The notes under the pieces were generated by a model. That model saw nothing but the letters and a program-made list of their open reading frames with translations. It had not been told where the DNA came from and searched no databases. This document shows positions 53,219 through 61,245 of a stretch of 64,000 nucleotides of DNA, piece by piece. The DNA lies in the NCBI GenBank assembly GCA_035315885.1, contig DATFXM010000061.1, positions 1 through 64,000 of the forward strand, given 5' to 3'. The stretch comes from DATFXM01 sp035315885 (GTDB lineage Bacteria > Acidobacteriota > Blastocatellia > UBA7656). Position 1 is the first letter of the stretch. The number at the start of each line of letters is the position of its first letter. Position numbers and translations under genes: made by a program.

Positions 53219-53707
53219 ATGAAAAGGAAAACACTGCTGATGCTGATTGCCGCTGCTGCGGCCTGCAGCGCAGGCTTGCGCGCGACTGTTGCCCAACAAA
53301 AACCAAACACCGAGGTCATTTCCAAAATGAAAATCACGCCAATTCTCGTTGTCGATGAGATCGAAAAGTCACTGCCTTTTTGGACGGAGCGCCTTGGGTT
53401 CACCAAGACGGTCGAGGTTCCCGAAGGAAACCGGCTCGCGTTTGTAATTCTGGTCCACGACGGCGCGGAATTGATGATTCAGACCGCCGCCAGCGTTCGA
53501 AAGGACGTTCCCGCGTTTGCACCTAAAGGAGCATCACTTGCCTCGTTCCTGTATATCGAAGTTGAAGATTTTCAGGACGTGCGAAAGAGGCTCGAGGGTT
53601 ATCCGATTTCTATGTCGGAGCGCGAGGCCTTTTATGGAATGCGCGAAATCGGAGTGAAGGAACCGTGCGGGAATGTCGTTGTGTTCGCCTCGCCGATAAA
53701 AAAGTAA
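53219..53707 (+). CDS. Exported VOC/glyoxalase-like protein
   Basis: The 162-aa product has an apparent signal peptide (MKRKTLLMLIAAAAACSAG, cleavage near VAQQ) followed by one vicinal-oxygen-chelate domain (MKITPILVVDEIEKSLPFWTE split: ITPILVV..IEKSLPFW..RLGF; FVILVHDGAELMIQTAA; CGNVVVFASP). VOC proteins are usually cytosolic and dimeric; export is unusual. An internal Met (MKITPI) at residue 37 would give a normal cytosolic VOC protein, so the alternative start at 53327 should be kept in mind, although no ribosome-binding site is evident there. Substrate unknown. Confidence 0.75.
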   Translation: MKRKTLLMLIAAAAACSAGLRATVAQQKPNTEVISKMKITPILVVDEIEKSLPFWTERLGFTKTVEVPEGNRLAFVILVHDGAELMIQTAASVRKDVPAFAPKGASLASFLYIEVEDFQDVRKRLEGYPISMSEREAFYGMREIGVKEPCGNVVVFASPIKK

Positions 53708-53727
53708 TTGACCCACCCGGAATTTGG

Positions 53728-53797
53728 CCCAACGCAAAGACGCGCACGACCCTTTAAACCCTAACAGACCTAATCCGTCCTCAGTCTTTGCGTTGGG
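53728..53797. repeat. Perfect 14-base inverted repeat
   Basis: CCCAACGCAAAGAC (53728-53741) and GTCTTTGCGTTGGG (53784-53797) are exact reverse complements separated by 42 bases. It could fold a long-loop hairpin at the 3' end of the VOC gene transcript, or be the ends of a small palindromic element. No target-site duplication was noticed. Confidence 0.8.
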
Positions 53798-53879
53798 TCC
53801 GAACAATCTTCAACCTGCCCTCACCCGCTCCTGAATTCGTGACCGCGCCTGGCCGCTACCAGCAACGACGGCCGTGAAA

Positions 53880-53935
53880 CTGGTCACACCAATACTTCAT
53901 TTCGCGCTGCGTTGTGATCGACAAGGTCAGACAAA
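53880..53935. promoter_or_regulatory. Pair of FadR-type operator sites before the regulator gene
   Basis: TGGTCACACCA (53881-53891) is a palindrome of the GT-N3-AC kind recognised by FadR-subfamily GntR proteins. A second copy AGGTCAGACAA (53924-53934) differs at one base from the site AGGTCAGACCA found before the transporter gene at 57338. Centres are about 43 bases apart. They suggest autoregulation of the gene at 54034. Confidence 0.6.
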
Positions 53936-54033
53936 TTGTTTAACATTAGCGACAGCGAACAAAGCAACAAGTTGGGTAAGGGCTGGAAAAGCACTAAATC
54001 CGTGAGAAAGCCGGCTGACCGAAGAAAAGTGGT

Positions 54034-54762
54034 ATGACCCGTCTAAAAACAGAAAAGTTCAAAGTGCTCGAGCCTGAGAAGGGCGGAACGACTTCCGAAG
54101 AGGTCGTGGTGCACCTTCGCGAGATGATACAGCGAGGCGAGTTGCGCGCCGGTGATCGGCTTCCGCCTGAACGGGACCTTGCTCGGCTTCTGGGTGTCAG
54201 CCGACCCACGCTGCGCGCGGGCATCAGGTCGCTGGCGGCGGTTGGGGTTCTGCAATCAAGGCAGGGTGCCGGCACTTTTGTAGTGGACAACGATGGACCG
54301 CCGTCGCTCGACAGCAGCCCGTTGAGACTGATGGCTGCTCTGCATGGCTTCACGTCCGCGGAGATGTTCGAAGCACGGCAATCGATAGAGAGCGCGATGG
54401 CGGCGCTGGCTGCAGAGCGGGCGTCCTCAGATCACCTTGTGTCAATGGCAGAGGAAATCGCGGGGATGTACGCGTCTCTCGACGAGCCCGAGCAATATTT
54501 GATTCACGACATGCGCTTTCACCAGACGGTGGCGGCCGCTTCGGGAAATCGGATTTTGACCGCGCTCATGAATATGGTTGCGACGATCCTGTTCGATGTG
54601 CGAAGCAAGACGGTGAAGAGGGCCAGAGACCTGAAAGAATCAGCCGAGATGCACCGGCAGATCTACAGGTCTATTCGGGATCGGAATCCGGAAGGAGCGC
54701 GGAACGCGATGCGGGATCATCTTGTTCTTGCGCAGAAGGCTCAGGAATCGGAAGAGGTTTGA
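54034..54762 (+). CDS. FadR-subfamily GntR transcriptional regulator
   Basis: The 242-aa product has a winged HTH (residues about 20-85; LREMIQRGELRAGDRLPPERDLARLLGVSRPTLR split by the wing SRQGAGTFVV) and an FCD effector domain (residues about 105-235; EARQSIESAMAALAAERA, IHDMRFHQTVAAASGNRIL, MHRQIYRSIRDRNPEGARNAM), the helical, metal-binding domain typical of uronate and carboxylate regulators. It neighbours KDG kinase and a hexuronate transporter, so an ExuR/UxuR/KdgR-like role is likely. Its stop is 32 bases from the convergent kdgK stop. Confidence 0.9.
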   Translation: MTRLKTEKFKVLEPEKGGTTSEEVVVHLREMIQRGELRAGDRLPPERDLARLLGVSRPTLRAGIRSLAAVGVLQSRQGAGTFVVDNDGPPSLDSSPLRLMAALHGFTSAEMFEARQSIESAMAALAAERASSDHLVSMAEEIAGMYASLDEPEQYLIHDMRFHQTVAAASGNRILTALMNMVATILFDVRSKTVKRARDLKESAEMHRQIYRSIRDRNPEGARNAMRDHLVLAQKAQESEEV

Positions 54763-54794
54763 ACGGTTTCGGGTTTCTGGTTAAGCCGGAAAAA

Positions 54795-55895
54795 TCACCT
54801 CGTTACCCTCGCGGTTCCCCCTTTCATCACCCGCTCTACCTCGGCCAATGTCGCCATCGTGGTGTCACCCGGCGTAGTCATCGCAAGCGCACCGTGCGCA
54901 GCGCCGCATTCCACTGCCCATTGAGCGCCTCGGTCCATTATCAAGCCGTAGATCAATCCCGAACAGAATGAGTCGCCGCCTCCAATGCGATCGTAGATCT
55001 CGAGGTTCTCTCGGATCGGAGCCTCGTACAACTCTCCGTCCGCATAACAAACCGCACCCCAGTCATTCAACGTAGCCGTCTTCGCGTTTCTCAGCGTAGT
55101 GGCCACAACCTTGAAATTGGGATATTCGCTTACCGCGCGCTGTATCATCGTGCGAAAACTCTTCACGTCCAGCTTTGAATGCTGCTCGTCCAACCCCTCG
55201 ACCTCGAACCCCAACGCCGCAGTGAAGTCTTCCTCGTTGCCGATCATCACATCCACAAACGGCGCAAGCGATCGATTCACCTCGCGAGCTCGGTCTCTTC
55301 CACCTATTCCCTTCCACAACGACTCTCGATAGTTGAGATCGTACGAAACAACAGCACCGCTACGCCGGGCAGCCTCCATCGCTTCGCGTGCTGCCTGTGG
55401 CGTCGTTTCAGACAACGCAGCGAAAATCCCGCCGGTGTGAAACCATCGCGCACCTTCCCTGGTGAAGATCTCGTCCCAATCGATGTCTCCCGCCTTCAGT
55501 TGAGACGCGGCGGTGTGCCCGCGGTCCGAACAGCCTACCGCCGCACGAACGCCGAAACCTCGTTCGGTAAAATTCAAGCCGTTCCGCACGCTCCTTCCGA
55601 TTCCATCGTACTTGACCCAGCGGACATGCGATTGATCCACGCCACCTTGATAAATCAGGTCCTGAATCAGCCGGCCGATAGGGTTGTCGGCAAACGCAGT
55701 CACTAGCGCCGTCTCGAGTCCGAAGCAACGCTTCAGGCCACGCGCGACGTTGTACTCACCGCCGCCTTCCCATGCGGAAAACGCACGCGTCGTGTGTATC
55801 CGCGAGTCGCCCGGATCCAATCGCAACATCACCTCTCCAAGACTGACGAGATCCCAACGACACGCACCAGGCTGCTTAATGCTCAAGCTCTTCAT
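54795..55895 (-). CDS. kdgK: 2-keto-3-deoxygluconate kinase (PfkB family)
   Basis: The 366-aa product is a ribokinase-type sugar kinase: N-terminal LVSLGEVMLRLDPGD and GGGEYNVARGLKR, and the C-terminal anion hole/catalytic motif RIGGGDSFCSGLIYGL with the catalytic Asp. Sequence and context point to phosphorylation of 2-keto-3-deoxygluconate, the branch that follows galacturonate and glucuronate breakdown and feeds KDPG aldolase. The gene starts 15 bases after the transporter gene on the same strand, so they form an operon. The aldolase and uronate isomerase are not in the window. Confidence 0.85.
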   Translation of the reverse strand: MKSLSIKQPGACRWDLVSLGEVMLRLDPGDSRIHTTRAFSAWEGGGEYNVARGLKRCFGLETALVTAFADNPIGRLIQDLIYQGGVDQSHVRWVKYDGIGRSVRNGLNFTERGFGVRAAVGCSDRGHTAASQLKAGDIDWDEIFTREGARWFHTGGIFAALSETTPQAAREAMEAARRSGAVVSYDLNYRESLWKGIGGRDRAREVNRSLAPFVDVMIGNEEDFTAALGFEVEGLDEQHSKLDVKSFRTMIQRAVSEYPNFKVVATTLRNAKTATLNDWGAVCYADGELYEAPIRENLEIYDRIGGGDSFCSGLIYGLIMDRGAQWAVECGAAHGALAMTTPGDTTMATLAEVERVMKGGTARVTR

Positions 55896-55910
55896 ATTCG
55901 TTTCACTGAC

Positions 55911-57305
55911 CTATGAGTTTTCGAGCTTCGCGGGCTCAACCCTGGGGATGATCAACTGAATCAGCGACAACGCAACAAGGTAAGCCGAACCGGCAATGAT
56001 GAAAATCGGCACGTAACTGCCGGTCCTCTGGAGAATCTCTCCGACAAGACGGGCGATCAACAGCCCACCTACTGCGCCTGCCATACCCCCGAACCCGACG
56101 ACTGATCCTACCGCACCGGCCGGAAACATGTCCGAAACGAGCGTGAATATATTAGCCGACCAACCCTGGTGCGCCGCGGCAGCAAGTCCGATGAGCAAGA
56201 CCGCAACCCACAGATTGGTGACATTTGACGCGGCTACGATAGGCACTACGAGCACCGCGCAAATCAGCATAGCCGTCTTTCGAGCTCGGTTGATCGTCCA
56301 ACCGCGACGAATAAGAGAGGAAGACAGCCAGCCTCCACCAACACTGCCCACGTCGGCGATCAGGTAGATGGCAATCAGCGGCGGTCCGAAGTCCTTGAGT
56401 TGAAGTCCGTATCGTTTATTCAAAAAGTCCGGCAACCAGAAAAGGTAAACCCACCAGATCGGATCGGTCATGAACTTACCGAGGGCGAAGGCCCACGTCT
56501 GTCGGTGCGATACAAGTTTCTTCCACGGAACCCGAGCGTTCGATTCGACAGGGTCGCTCTTGATGTAAGCCAACTCGGCGGCAGACACATGCGGATGCTC
56601 TTCCGGCCGCCAATAAAACACAAGCCAACACACAAGCCACAAGAATCCGAGCGCGCCGGTGAACACAAACGCCCACTGCCATCCCCATCGTCCTGTAATA
56701 AACGACACAATCGGTGGAGTAGCGATAACCCCCACATTGGTGCCGGCATTGAACAGGCCCGTTGCCAGGGCGCGCTCCTTTTTTGGGAACCATTCGGCGA
56801 CCGTCTTGATCGACGCGGGGAAGTTTCCGGATTCTCCCAGGCCCAGCATGAACCGAGCTACGCCGAAACCCATCACCGAGCGCGCCAGCGCATGACCCAT
56901 CGCCGCAATGCTCCAAAACACCACCGCCAGCGAAAAGCCCTTCCTGGTTCCGAGGCGGTCCATCAAACGGCCCATCCCCAGCAACCCGACTGCGTAAGCC
57001 ATCTGGAAGAACACAACGATCCAACTGTATTGGATCTCGCTCCAACCTATCTCTGTTTGAAGAGTAGACTTCAGTATTCCAATGGTCTGGCGATCGATGT
57101 AATTGATCGTGGCCGCGAAGAACAGAAGTGCGCAAATGACCCAGCGGTGCCTGCCGGCCGAGGCAACTATTTTTTCGGCAGCTCCGGCGCCGGCCCGCGA
57201 GGAGCCGGCTTCGTCAACCGCATTTGCCTCGGCGCCGACAATGTTTGTGGCTTCATTCATTGGGTCGTCTATACACCTTCCAAGCGTCGGATACGCCGCC
57301 GGCAT
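55911..57305 (-). CDS. MFS hexuronate transporter (ExuT-like)
   Basis: The 464-aa product belongs to the anion:cation symporter branch of MFS: AATINYIDRQTIGILKSTLQ in helix 1, GRLMDRLGTRKGFSLAVVFW as motif A loop and FMLGLGESGNFPASIKTVAEWFPKKERALATG split over helices 4-5, a stretch highly typical of ExuT/GudP symporters. Twelve helices are predicted. It should import galacturonate or glucuronate with protons. The annotated ATG is 57305 (weak GCGAGA site); an ATG at 57260 (MNEATN) is a credible alternative. The promoter and two operators lie at 57338-57422. Confidence 0.88.
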   Translation of the reverse strand: MPAAYPTLGRCIDDPMNEATNIVGAEANAVDEAGSSRAGAGAAEKIVASAGRHRWVICALLFFAATINYIDRQTIGILKSTLQTEIGWSEIQYSWIVVFFQMAYAVGLLGMGRLMDRLGTRKGFSLAVVFWSIAAMGHALARSVMGFGVARFMLGLGESGNFPASIKTVAEWFPKKERALATGLFNAGTNVGVIATPPIVSFITGRWGWQWAFVFTGALGFLWLVCWLVFYWRPEEHPHVSAAELAYIKSDPVESNARVPWKKLVSHRQTWAFALGKFMTDPIWWVYLFWLPDFLNKRYGLQLKDFGPPLIAIYLIADVGSVGGGWLSSSLIRRGWTINRARKTAMLICAVLVVPIVAASNVTNLWVAVLLIGLAAAAHQGWSANIFTLVSDMFPAGAVGSVVGFGGMAGAVGGLLIARLVGEILQRTGSYVPIFIIAGSAYLVALSLIQLIIPRVEPAKLENS

Positions 57306-57337
57306 TTCGCATTCTCGCCCGTTTGCGGATTCACCAT

Positions 57338-57422
57338 AGGTCAGACCAATTCGACCTGCAACACGCTGTCTATCACTCTGCCCTGAACAATGTCAAGATA
57401 TTCCGGTCGAATGGTCTAACCA
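57338..57422 (-). promoter_or_regulatory. Promoter of transporter-kdgK operon bracketed by two FadR-type operators
   Basis: On the minus strand a perfect TTGACA -35 (57391-57396) is followed after 16-17 bases by GATAGA/ATAGAC (57368-57374). One operator, TGGTCTAACCA (57412-57422), lies upstream inside the end of the pectinesterase gene; the other, AGGTCAGACCA (57338-57348), lies downstream of the -10. Centres are 74 bases apart, close to seven helical turns, which would suit repression by looping. The -35 overlaps the pectinesterase stop codon. Confidence 0.65.
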
Positions 57423-58490
57423 CTGCGTGCGGATTCTTGCGCTCGCCGGCACAGGGTGCCGCCCTAAACACCTCGGCCAAGATCCTTGGGGCATCGGGGT
57501 GCGACTATCGTTTAGCGGATCCCATCGATCCGGCCCGCCCAGCACCTCAGCGACTGTAAGTTTCTTTGCCTCACTCTCGCTGACAACCTTGGACCACTTG
57601 ACCCGCACAGGGCCCGCGGCGCCGGCACCTCTGCTCTTGTACTCCCCGTATCGCACAGTGGCTTCTCGCTCCGGCTGATCCCAGTTGTGCCAGCCCTCCG
57701 GCCGAATCGCATCGCACATCTCGGTAGACAGGAACACCACGCTCGAGAAAGCGCGCCACGGCCGGCCAAGATAGGTTTTCACTCCTGGTTCTGCGGTGAT
57801 GGTGCAGTTTGAAAACACGAACCCGTACTTCTGATTGTCGGGCGTAGAGGCAGCGGTGATATATCCGTTCTTGAGGCAATGAATGTGGCAGTGTTGAAAG
57901 AAGGCGGTCGAACCTCCGAAAATGAAATCGACGTGGCCGGCGATGTAGCAGTCTTCGAAGTATTGTCTTCCGCGATTGATGAACACCGTATCCTGCCAGC
58001 CAAGGAATCGACAATTACGAAATGTTACTCGGTCGCCGTCGACTCGCACTGCAAGCGCCTGACCGATCGGGCCCGCCGAATTCTCGAAAGTAATGTTTTC
58101 TACAATGAAGTCGTCGGCGTCGATTGTGACGGTCGGAGTGCGAAAAGTGCCGATCGGTTTTCCGTCGTGCCCAACGATGCCGGCGTACAGACCGTAAGTG
58201 AGAATCGTCCTGTTGGCATCCTCGCCGATCATGCGGACAAATCGCTTTTCGTGTTGAACGTAGACGAGCTCTTTGTAAACGCCCGGCTTGATGCGAATGA
58301 TGACCGGCTTGTCCGGCGTTCCGGTAGGCGCGGCCATCACCGCTTCCTGAATACTCTTGAAGCGTGCGGTTCCATCGGCCGCTACGGTGATCTCTGTGTC
58401 TGCCGTGACCGGATCAGCTCGCGCCGTCAGAAAGGAGGCGCCGGCGCACGCAGTCATTACGAGAAGGATGTATGCAGAGGCACGGCTCAT
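57393..58490 (-). CDS. Pectinesterase, carbohydrate esterase family 8
   Basis: The 365-aa product has a signal peptide (near ARADP) and the CE8 right-handed beta-helix with all signature residues: GQALAV (Gln144), GWQDTVF (Gln166, Asp167 as acid/base), HVDFIFGGS (Asp188 as nucleophile) and YLGRPWR (Arg243, Trp245). It removes methyl esters from homogalacturonan outside the inner membrane, which prepares pectin for lyases and supplies uronates to the neighbouring transporter. The C-terminal 30 residues beyond the CE8 core (RCLGRHPVPASARIR) look non-conserved and overlap the downstream promoter. Confidence 0.93.
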   Translation of the reverse strand: MSRASAYILLVMTACAGASFLTARADPVTADTEITVAADGTARFKSIQEAVMAAPTGTPDKPVIIRIKPGVYKELVYVQHEKRFVRMIGEDANRTILTYGLYAGIVGHDGKPIGTFRTPTVTIDADDFIVENITFENSAGPIGQALAVRVDGDRVTFRNCRFLGWQDTVFINRGRQYFEDCYIAGHVDFIFGGSTAFFQHCHIHCLKNGYITAASTPDNQKYGFVFSNCTITAEPGVKTYLGRPWRAFSSVVFLSTEMCDAIRPEGWHNWDQPEREATVRYGEYKSRGAGAAGPVRVKWSKVVSESEAKKLTVAEVLGGPDRWDPLNDSRTPMPQGSWPRCLGRHPVPASARIRTQWLDHSTGIS

Positions 58491-58503
58491 CTCACGTCGG
58501 CAG

Positions 58504-58652
58504 GTCCGGTTTAGGGTTTCGGGTTTTGTGTTTCGGGTTTTGTGTTTCGGGTTTACGACTTCAGGTTTAGGGTTTCGGGTTCGTCAGAATCCTGAATAGC
58601 AAATCGACGCAGTACCGTTCAACACGAACCCGGAACCTAAACCCGAAACTCA
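58504..58652. repeat. GTTTAGG/GTTTCGG heptamer array with inverted arms
   Basis: The left arm (58504-58583) is a run of CGGTTTAGGGTTTCGGG-type units mixed with GTTTTGT. The right arm (about 58625-58650) is the reverse complement (CGAACCCGG, AACCTAAACCCGAAAC). The unit flavour is shared with the arrays at 16.8 kb and downstream of recN. It fills the gap between the pectinesterase start and the protease stop. Confidence 0.85.
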
Positions 58653-58656
58653 AAGT

Positions 58657-59388
58657 TTACTGAGTCTGTGCGCCAGCCTCGTACTCCTGGAGGAACTTTT
58701 GCGCCTTTACGCCGGGGCTCATGAACGCGACGCCTTCCTGCCAGTCGTAGCCGCAGAAGACTCCCACAACTTGCCCCTGTTCGTTGTAAACCGGACTTCC
58801 CGAAAAGCCATCAAGCGCATCTATCTTTGCAGATAAATATTGCTGTCCGCGAAAGGTGTACTGCCCGGTGAATACGCCTCGCCGAAGAAATTTGGAATCT
58901 CGAGGCTGCGCGATGAGAAGAAGCTGTTCATTCTTGGTCGGCTCCAACTGAAAAGTGGGTCGCTTGGCTTCCTTTGATGACGTGCAGACCGCCAGGAGCG
59001 CAAGATCGGCTTCGCGGTCTACTTTGACGACTCTGGCCGGACAGCCATTTACGTAAGCCTTCACCTGCAGCTCATCCTGTGGCTTGAATCCTAGTATCCG
59101 CTTCTTTGAATCGCTCAATCTCCCCGACACAACGTGGTATGCGGTCATCACAAGCCCATCGCCGACCACAAACCCGCTCGCATAAGCGTTCGGTCCCATA
59201 TCGGTCAGGATCGATAGCGCCCGCTCCGCCGCATTACGATTCTTTCTGCTGAACTCCAACGAAATCGAGAGTGTGTAACGCCCTCGCTCTTTGGCGATGT
59301 TGGTGGCGTTGCTTTGCGATGCTAAAACTGGCGTCAAAGTAAAGACCGCCATCGCGATAAAAGCAGCAACACAGAGCCCCTTCCTCAT
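58657..59388 (-). CDS. Secreted trypsin-like (S1/DegP-like) serine protease without PDZ domain
   Basis: ATG 59388 is chosen for its AAAGGAGG site; the frame opens 13 codons earlier without one. The 243-aa product has a signal peptide (near VLASQ) and a chymotrypsin fold with the triad His85 (MTAYHVVSG), Asp128 (DREADLALLAV) and Ser196 (LDGFSGSPVYN). No PDZ domain follows, so it is not a full DegP. The single-domain form resembles periplasmic trypsin-like proteases of unknown substrate. It lies between the pectinesterase and GH51 genes on the same strand but is separated from each by heptamer arrays, so it may be independently transcribed. Confidence 0.85.
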   Translation of the reverse strand: MRKGLCVAAFIAMAVFTLTPVLASQSNATNIAKERGRYTLSISLEFSRKNRNAAERALSILTDMGPNAYASGFVVGDGLVMTAYHVVSGRLSDSKKRILGFKPQDELQVKAYVNGCPARVVKVDREADLALLAVCTSSKEAKRPTFQLEPTKNEQLLLIAQPRDSKFLRRGVFTGQYTFRGQQYLSAKIDALDGFSGSPVYNEQGQVVGVFCGYDWQEGVAFMSPGVKAQKFLQEYEAGAQTQ

Positions 59389-59469
59389 CCGTGCCTCCTT
59401 TCTTGAATTTAATGAATATCGGTTCAAGATACCTTGAACGCGCAGATTTTGGAAGCTGACATATTTTAA

Positions 59470-59556
59470 GTTCTGCGCTCTGAGTTCTGAGTTCTGAGAG
59501 TGAGCTGGCGCTCGCCGCTCGGAACGCGTGTACTCAGAACTTAGAACTCAGAATTT
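59470..59556. repeat. GTTCTGA heptamer array with inverted arms
   Basis: The left arm is TTCTGCG, CTCTGA, GTTCTGA, GTTCTGA, GAGTGA (59470-59503). The right arm on the minus strand is ATTCTGA, GTTCTAA, GTTCTGA, GTA (about 59556 to 59532). A GC-rich core of about 28 bases separates them. The array lies four bases beyond the GH51 stop codon. Confidence 0.88.
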
Positions 59557-59559
59557 CCT

Positions 59560-61245
59560 TCACGCCAACTCAATCGACAACCGGGTCACCGACGCCGCTG
59601 GGAACTCAAACACCAGCCCAGAACCACGCACCCCTTCCGCCTGCGCCCGCCTTGGTTTGACCGCATCCGGAGTCTCGAAGGTGTTGTGTGCGTGAATATC
59701 GGACGCAGCCAGAACTGTGATATTCGCTTCTTTTGGACTCCCGCCACGAATCGTTATCTCTGCCTTTCGCGACTGGGCCGCATCGGCGTTGGTGACTGTC
59801 AGGACAAGCTGACGCCCCTGCAACGACGCTGAGCCATCCAACCCTTGCACGCTTGCCGGCTGACCATTTCGCGTATACGACGGCCTCGGAGAGGAGACTA
59901 CCGTCCGGAGCGATTGTCCACCCTGATGTGGGGCGTACATCTCAAAAACGTGGAAAGTTGGAGTAAGCAGGAGCGCCTCTTCGTGCGTGAGAAACAGCGA
60001 CTGGAGACAGTTGGCAAGTTGCGCAATGCTTGCCAGCCCGACCTTCTCAGCGTGGCGATGAAACGCGTTCAGCGTCTGCCCGGCAAGTACCGCGTCGCGC
60101 ATCGTCGACTGCTGTCCGAACAGATGGGTGGGATCCACCTCGCTCCCGGGCCGGTACCATGAGCCCCATTCATCGACTACCAGCTTTACGTGATGCTGAC
60201 GATCGAACTCGCCCATCGCTGTCCAATGACTTGTAATCAAACCTTCAATTTGTTCAGCCTCGCGCAAAAGCTCGTACCACTCCTCTACCGGATACTTGAC
60301 CGCGTCGCCCTTTCCCTTAACCCAGTCACCGGTCCGGCCGCCGCTGACGTTCCATGAATAATGATGCAGGGCCCAGCCCCACATCCGTCCTATGGCCCGG
60401 CGTTCGGCGAGCTTGCTGAAAAACCGGCGCGTCCACTCGACTTCACCGCCGCCCGGACCCGCGCCGATGCACGCCAGATCGACGGAGAATCCTGGAAGCC
60501 ACTCGGTGAACCGGCGATACTCCGAGGCGTATTCTTCCGGAGTAAAATTACCGCCGCAGCCCCACGACTCGTTGCCAACTCCCCAGTACTTGACTGAGAA
60601 CGGCTCGCGATCGCCGGCCGCCTCCCGCATTTCGGCCAACGTAGTGCTTGCCGGCGGTGCGTTGCAGTACTCAACCCACTGATAGAAGTCGCGAGCGTTC
60701 AGGCTCCGCAGATTGGCGGCGAAATAGGGCTGAGCGCCGACCAGCTTGCAGAATCGTGCGAACTCGTTTGTTCCAAATTGATTGGTCTCGTATTTCCAAG
60801 GAGTATCGGGAGCACCTTTCGGCCACTCCGAAGCTCCCCGCCAAAAGTTTGTCCGACGCGGTCGATTGGCCCTGGGGCCAATCCCGTCTCGCCAGTCATA
60901 GCTATCGGCGAAGCAACCGCCCGGCCAACGGATCACCGAAGGCTTGATCCGCTGCAGCGCTTCGACAAGCGACTTTCGCATGCCGCGGATGTTCGGAATC
61001 TTCGAGTCTTCCCCCACCCAGATCCCGCCGTAGACCACTCCGCCCAGGTGCTCGACAAAATGACCGTATAGCTCGGGCGCGATCCTGCCGATCGGCTCTC
61101 CAATAAGCACTTCGATTCGCGAGTCTGCAATCTGACTCCGACCCGCAGCCGCTCGCGTCGATCTGAGAACAAACGGAGCGCCTCCGATCGCAGCAGCTCC
61201 TCCGGAAAGCGCCGTGCGCAGGAATTCGCGTCGTTTCATCGTCAT
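59560..61245 (-). CDS. GH51 alpha-L-arabinofuranosidase, Tat-exported
   Basis: The 561-aa product begins with a twin-arginine signal (KRREFLRTALSGGAAAIGG), so it is exported folded. The GH51 barrel has RWPGGCFADSYDWRDGIG, the acid/base Glu226 in KYWGVGNESWGCGG and the nucleophile Glu359 in VVDEWGSWYRPG, and ends in a beta-sandwich. It releases arabinose from arabinan or arabinoxylan side chains. The start overlaps the stop of the upstream GH106-type gene by four bases (ATGA), so the two are translated together; both suit rhamnogalacturonan side-chain removal. An ATG two codons in gives the same Tat signal. Confidence 0.93.
   Translation of the reverse strand: MTMKRREFLRTALSGGAAAIGGAPFVLRSTRAAAGRSQIADSRIEVLIGEPIGRIAPELYGHFVEHLGGVVYGGIWVGEDSKIPNIRGMRKSLVEALQRIKPSVIRWPGGCFADSYDWRDGIGPRANRPRRTNFWRGASEWPKGAPDTPWKYETNQFGTNEFARFCKLVGAQPYFAANLRSLNARDFYQWVEYCNAPPASTTLAEMREAAGDREPFSVKYWGVGNESWGCGGNFTPEEYASEYRRFTEWLPGFSVDLACIGAGPGGGEVEWTRRFFSKLAERRAIGRMWGWALHHYSWNVSGGRTGDWVKGKGDAVKYPVEEWYELLREAEQIEGLITSHWTAMGEFDRQHHVKLVVDEWGSWYRPGSEVDPTHLFGQQSTMRDAVLAGQTLNAFHRHAEKVGLASIAQLANCLQSLFLTHEEALLLTPTFHVFEMYAPHQGGQSLRTVVSSPRPSYTRNGQPASVQGLDGSASLQGRQLVLTVTNADAAQSRKAEITIRGGSPKEANITVLAASDIHAHNTFETPDAVKPRRAQAEGVRGSGLVFEFPAASVTRLSIELA

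Larger units (their letters stand above)
53708..54033. other. Intergenic region before the FadR-type regulator gene
   Basis: The 326-base gap contains a perfect 14-base inverted repeat (53728-53741 and 53784-53797) downstream of the VOC gene and two GT-N3-AC operator-like sites (53881-53891, 53924-53934) upstream of the regulator gene. Nothing else was recognised. Confidence 0.6.
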
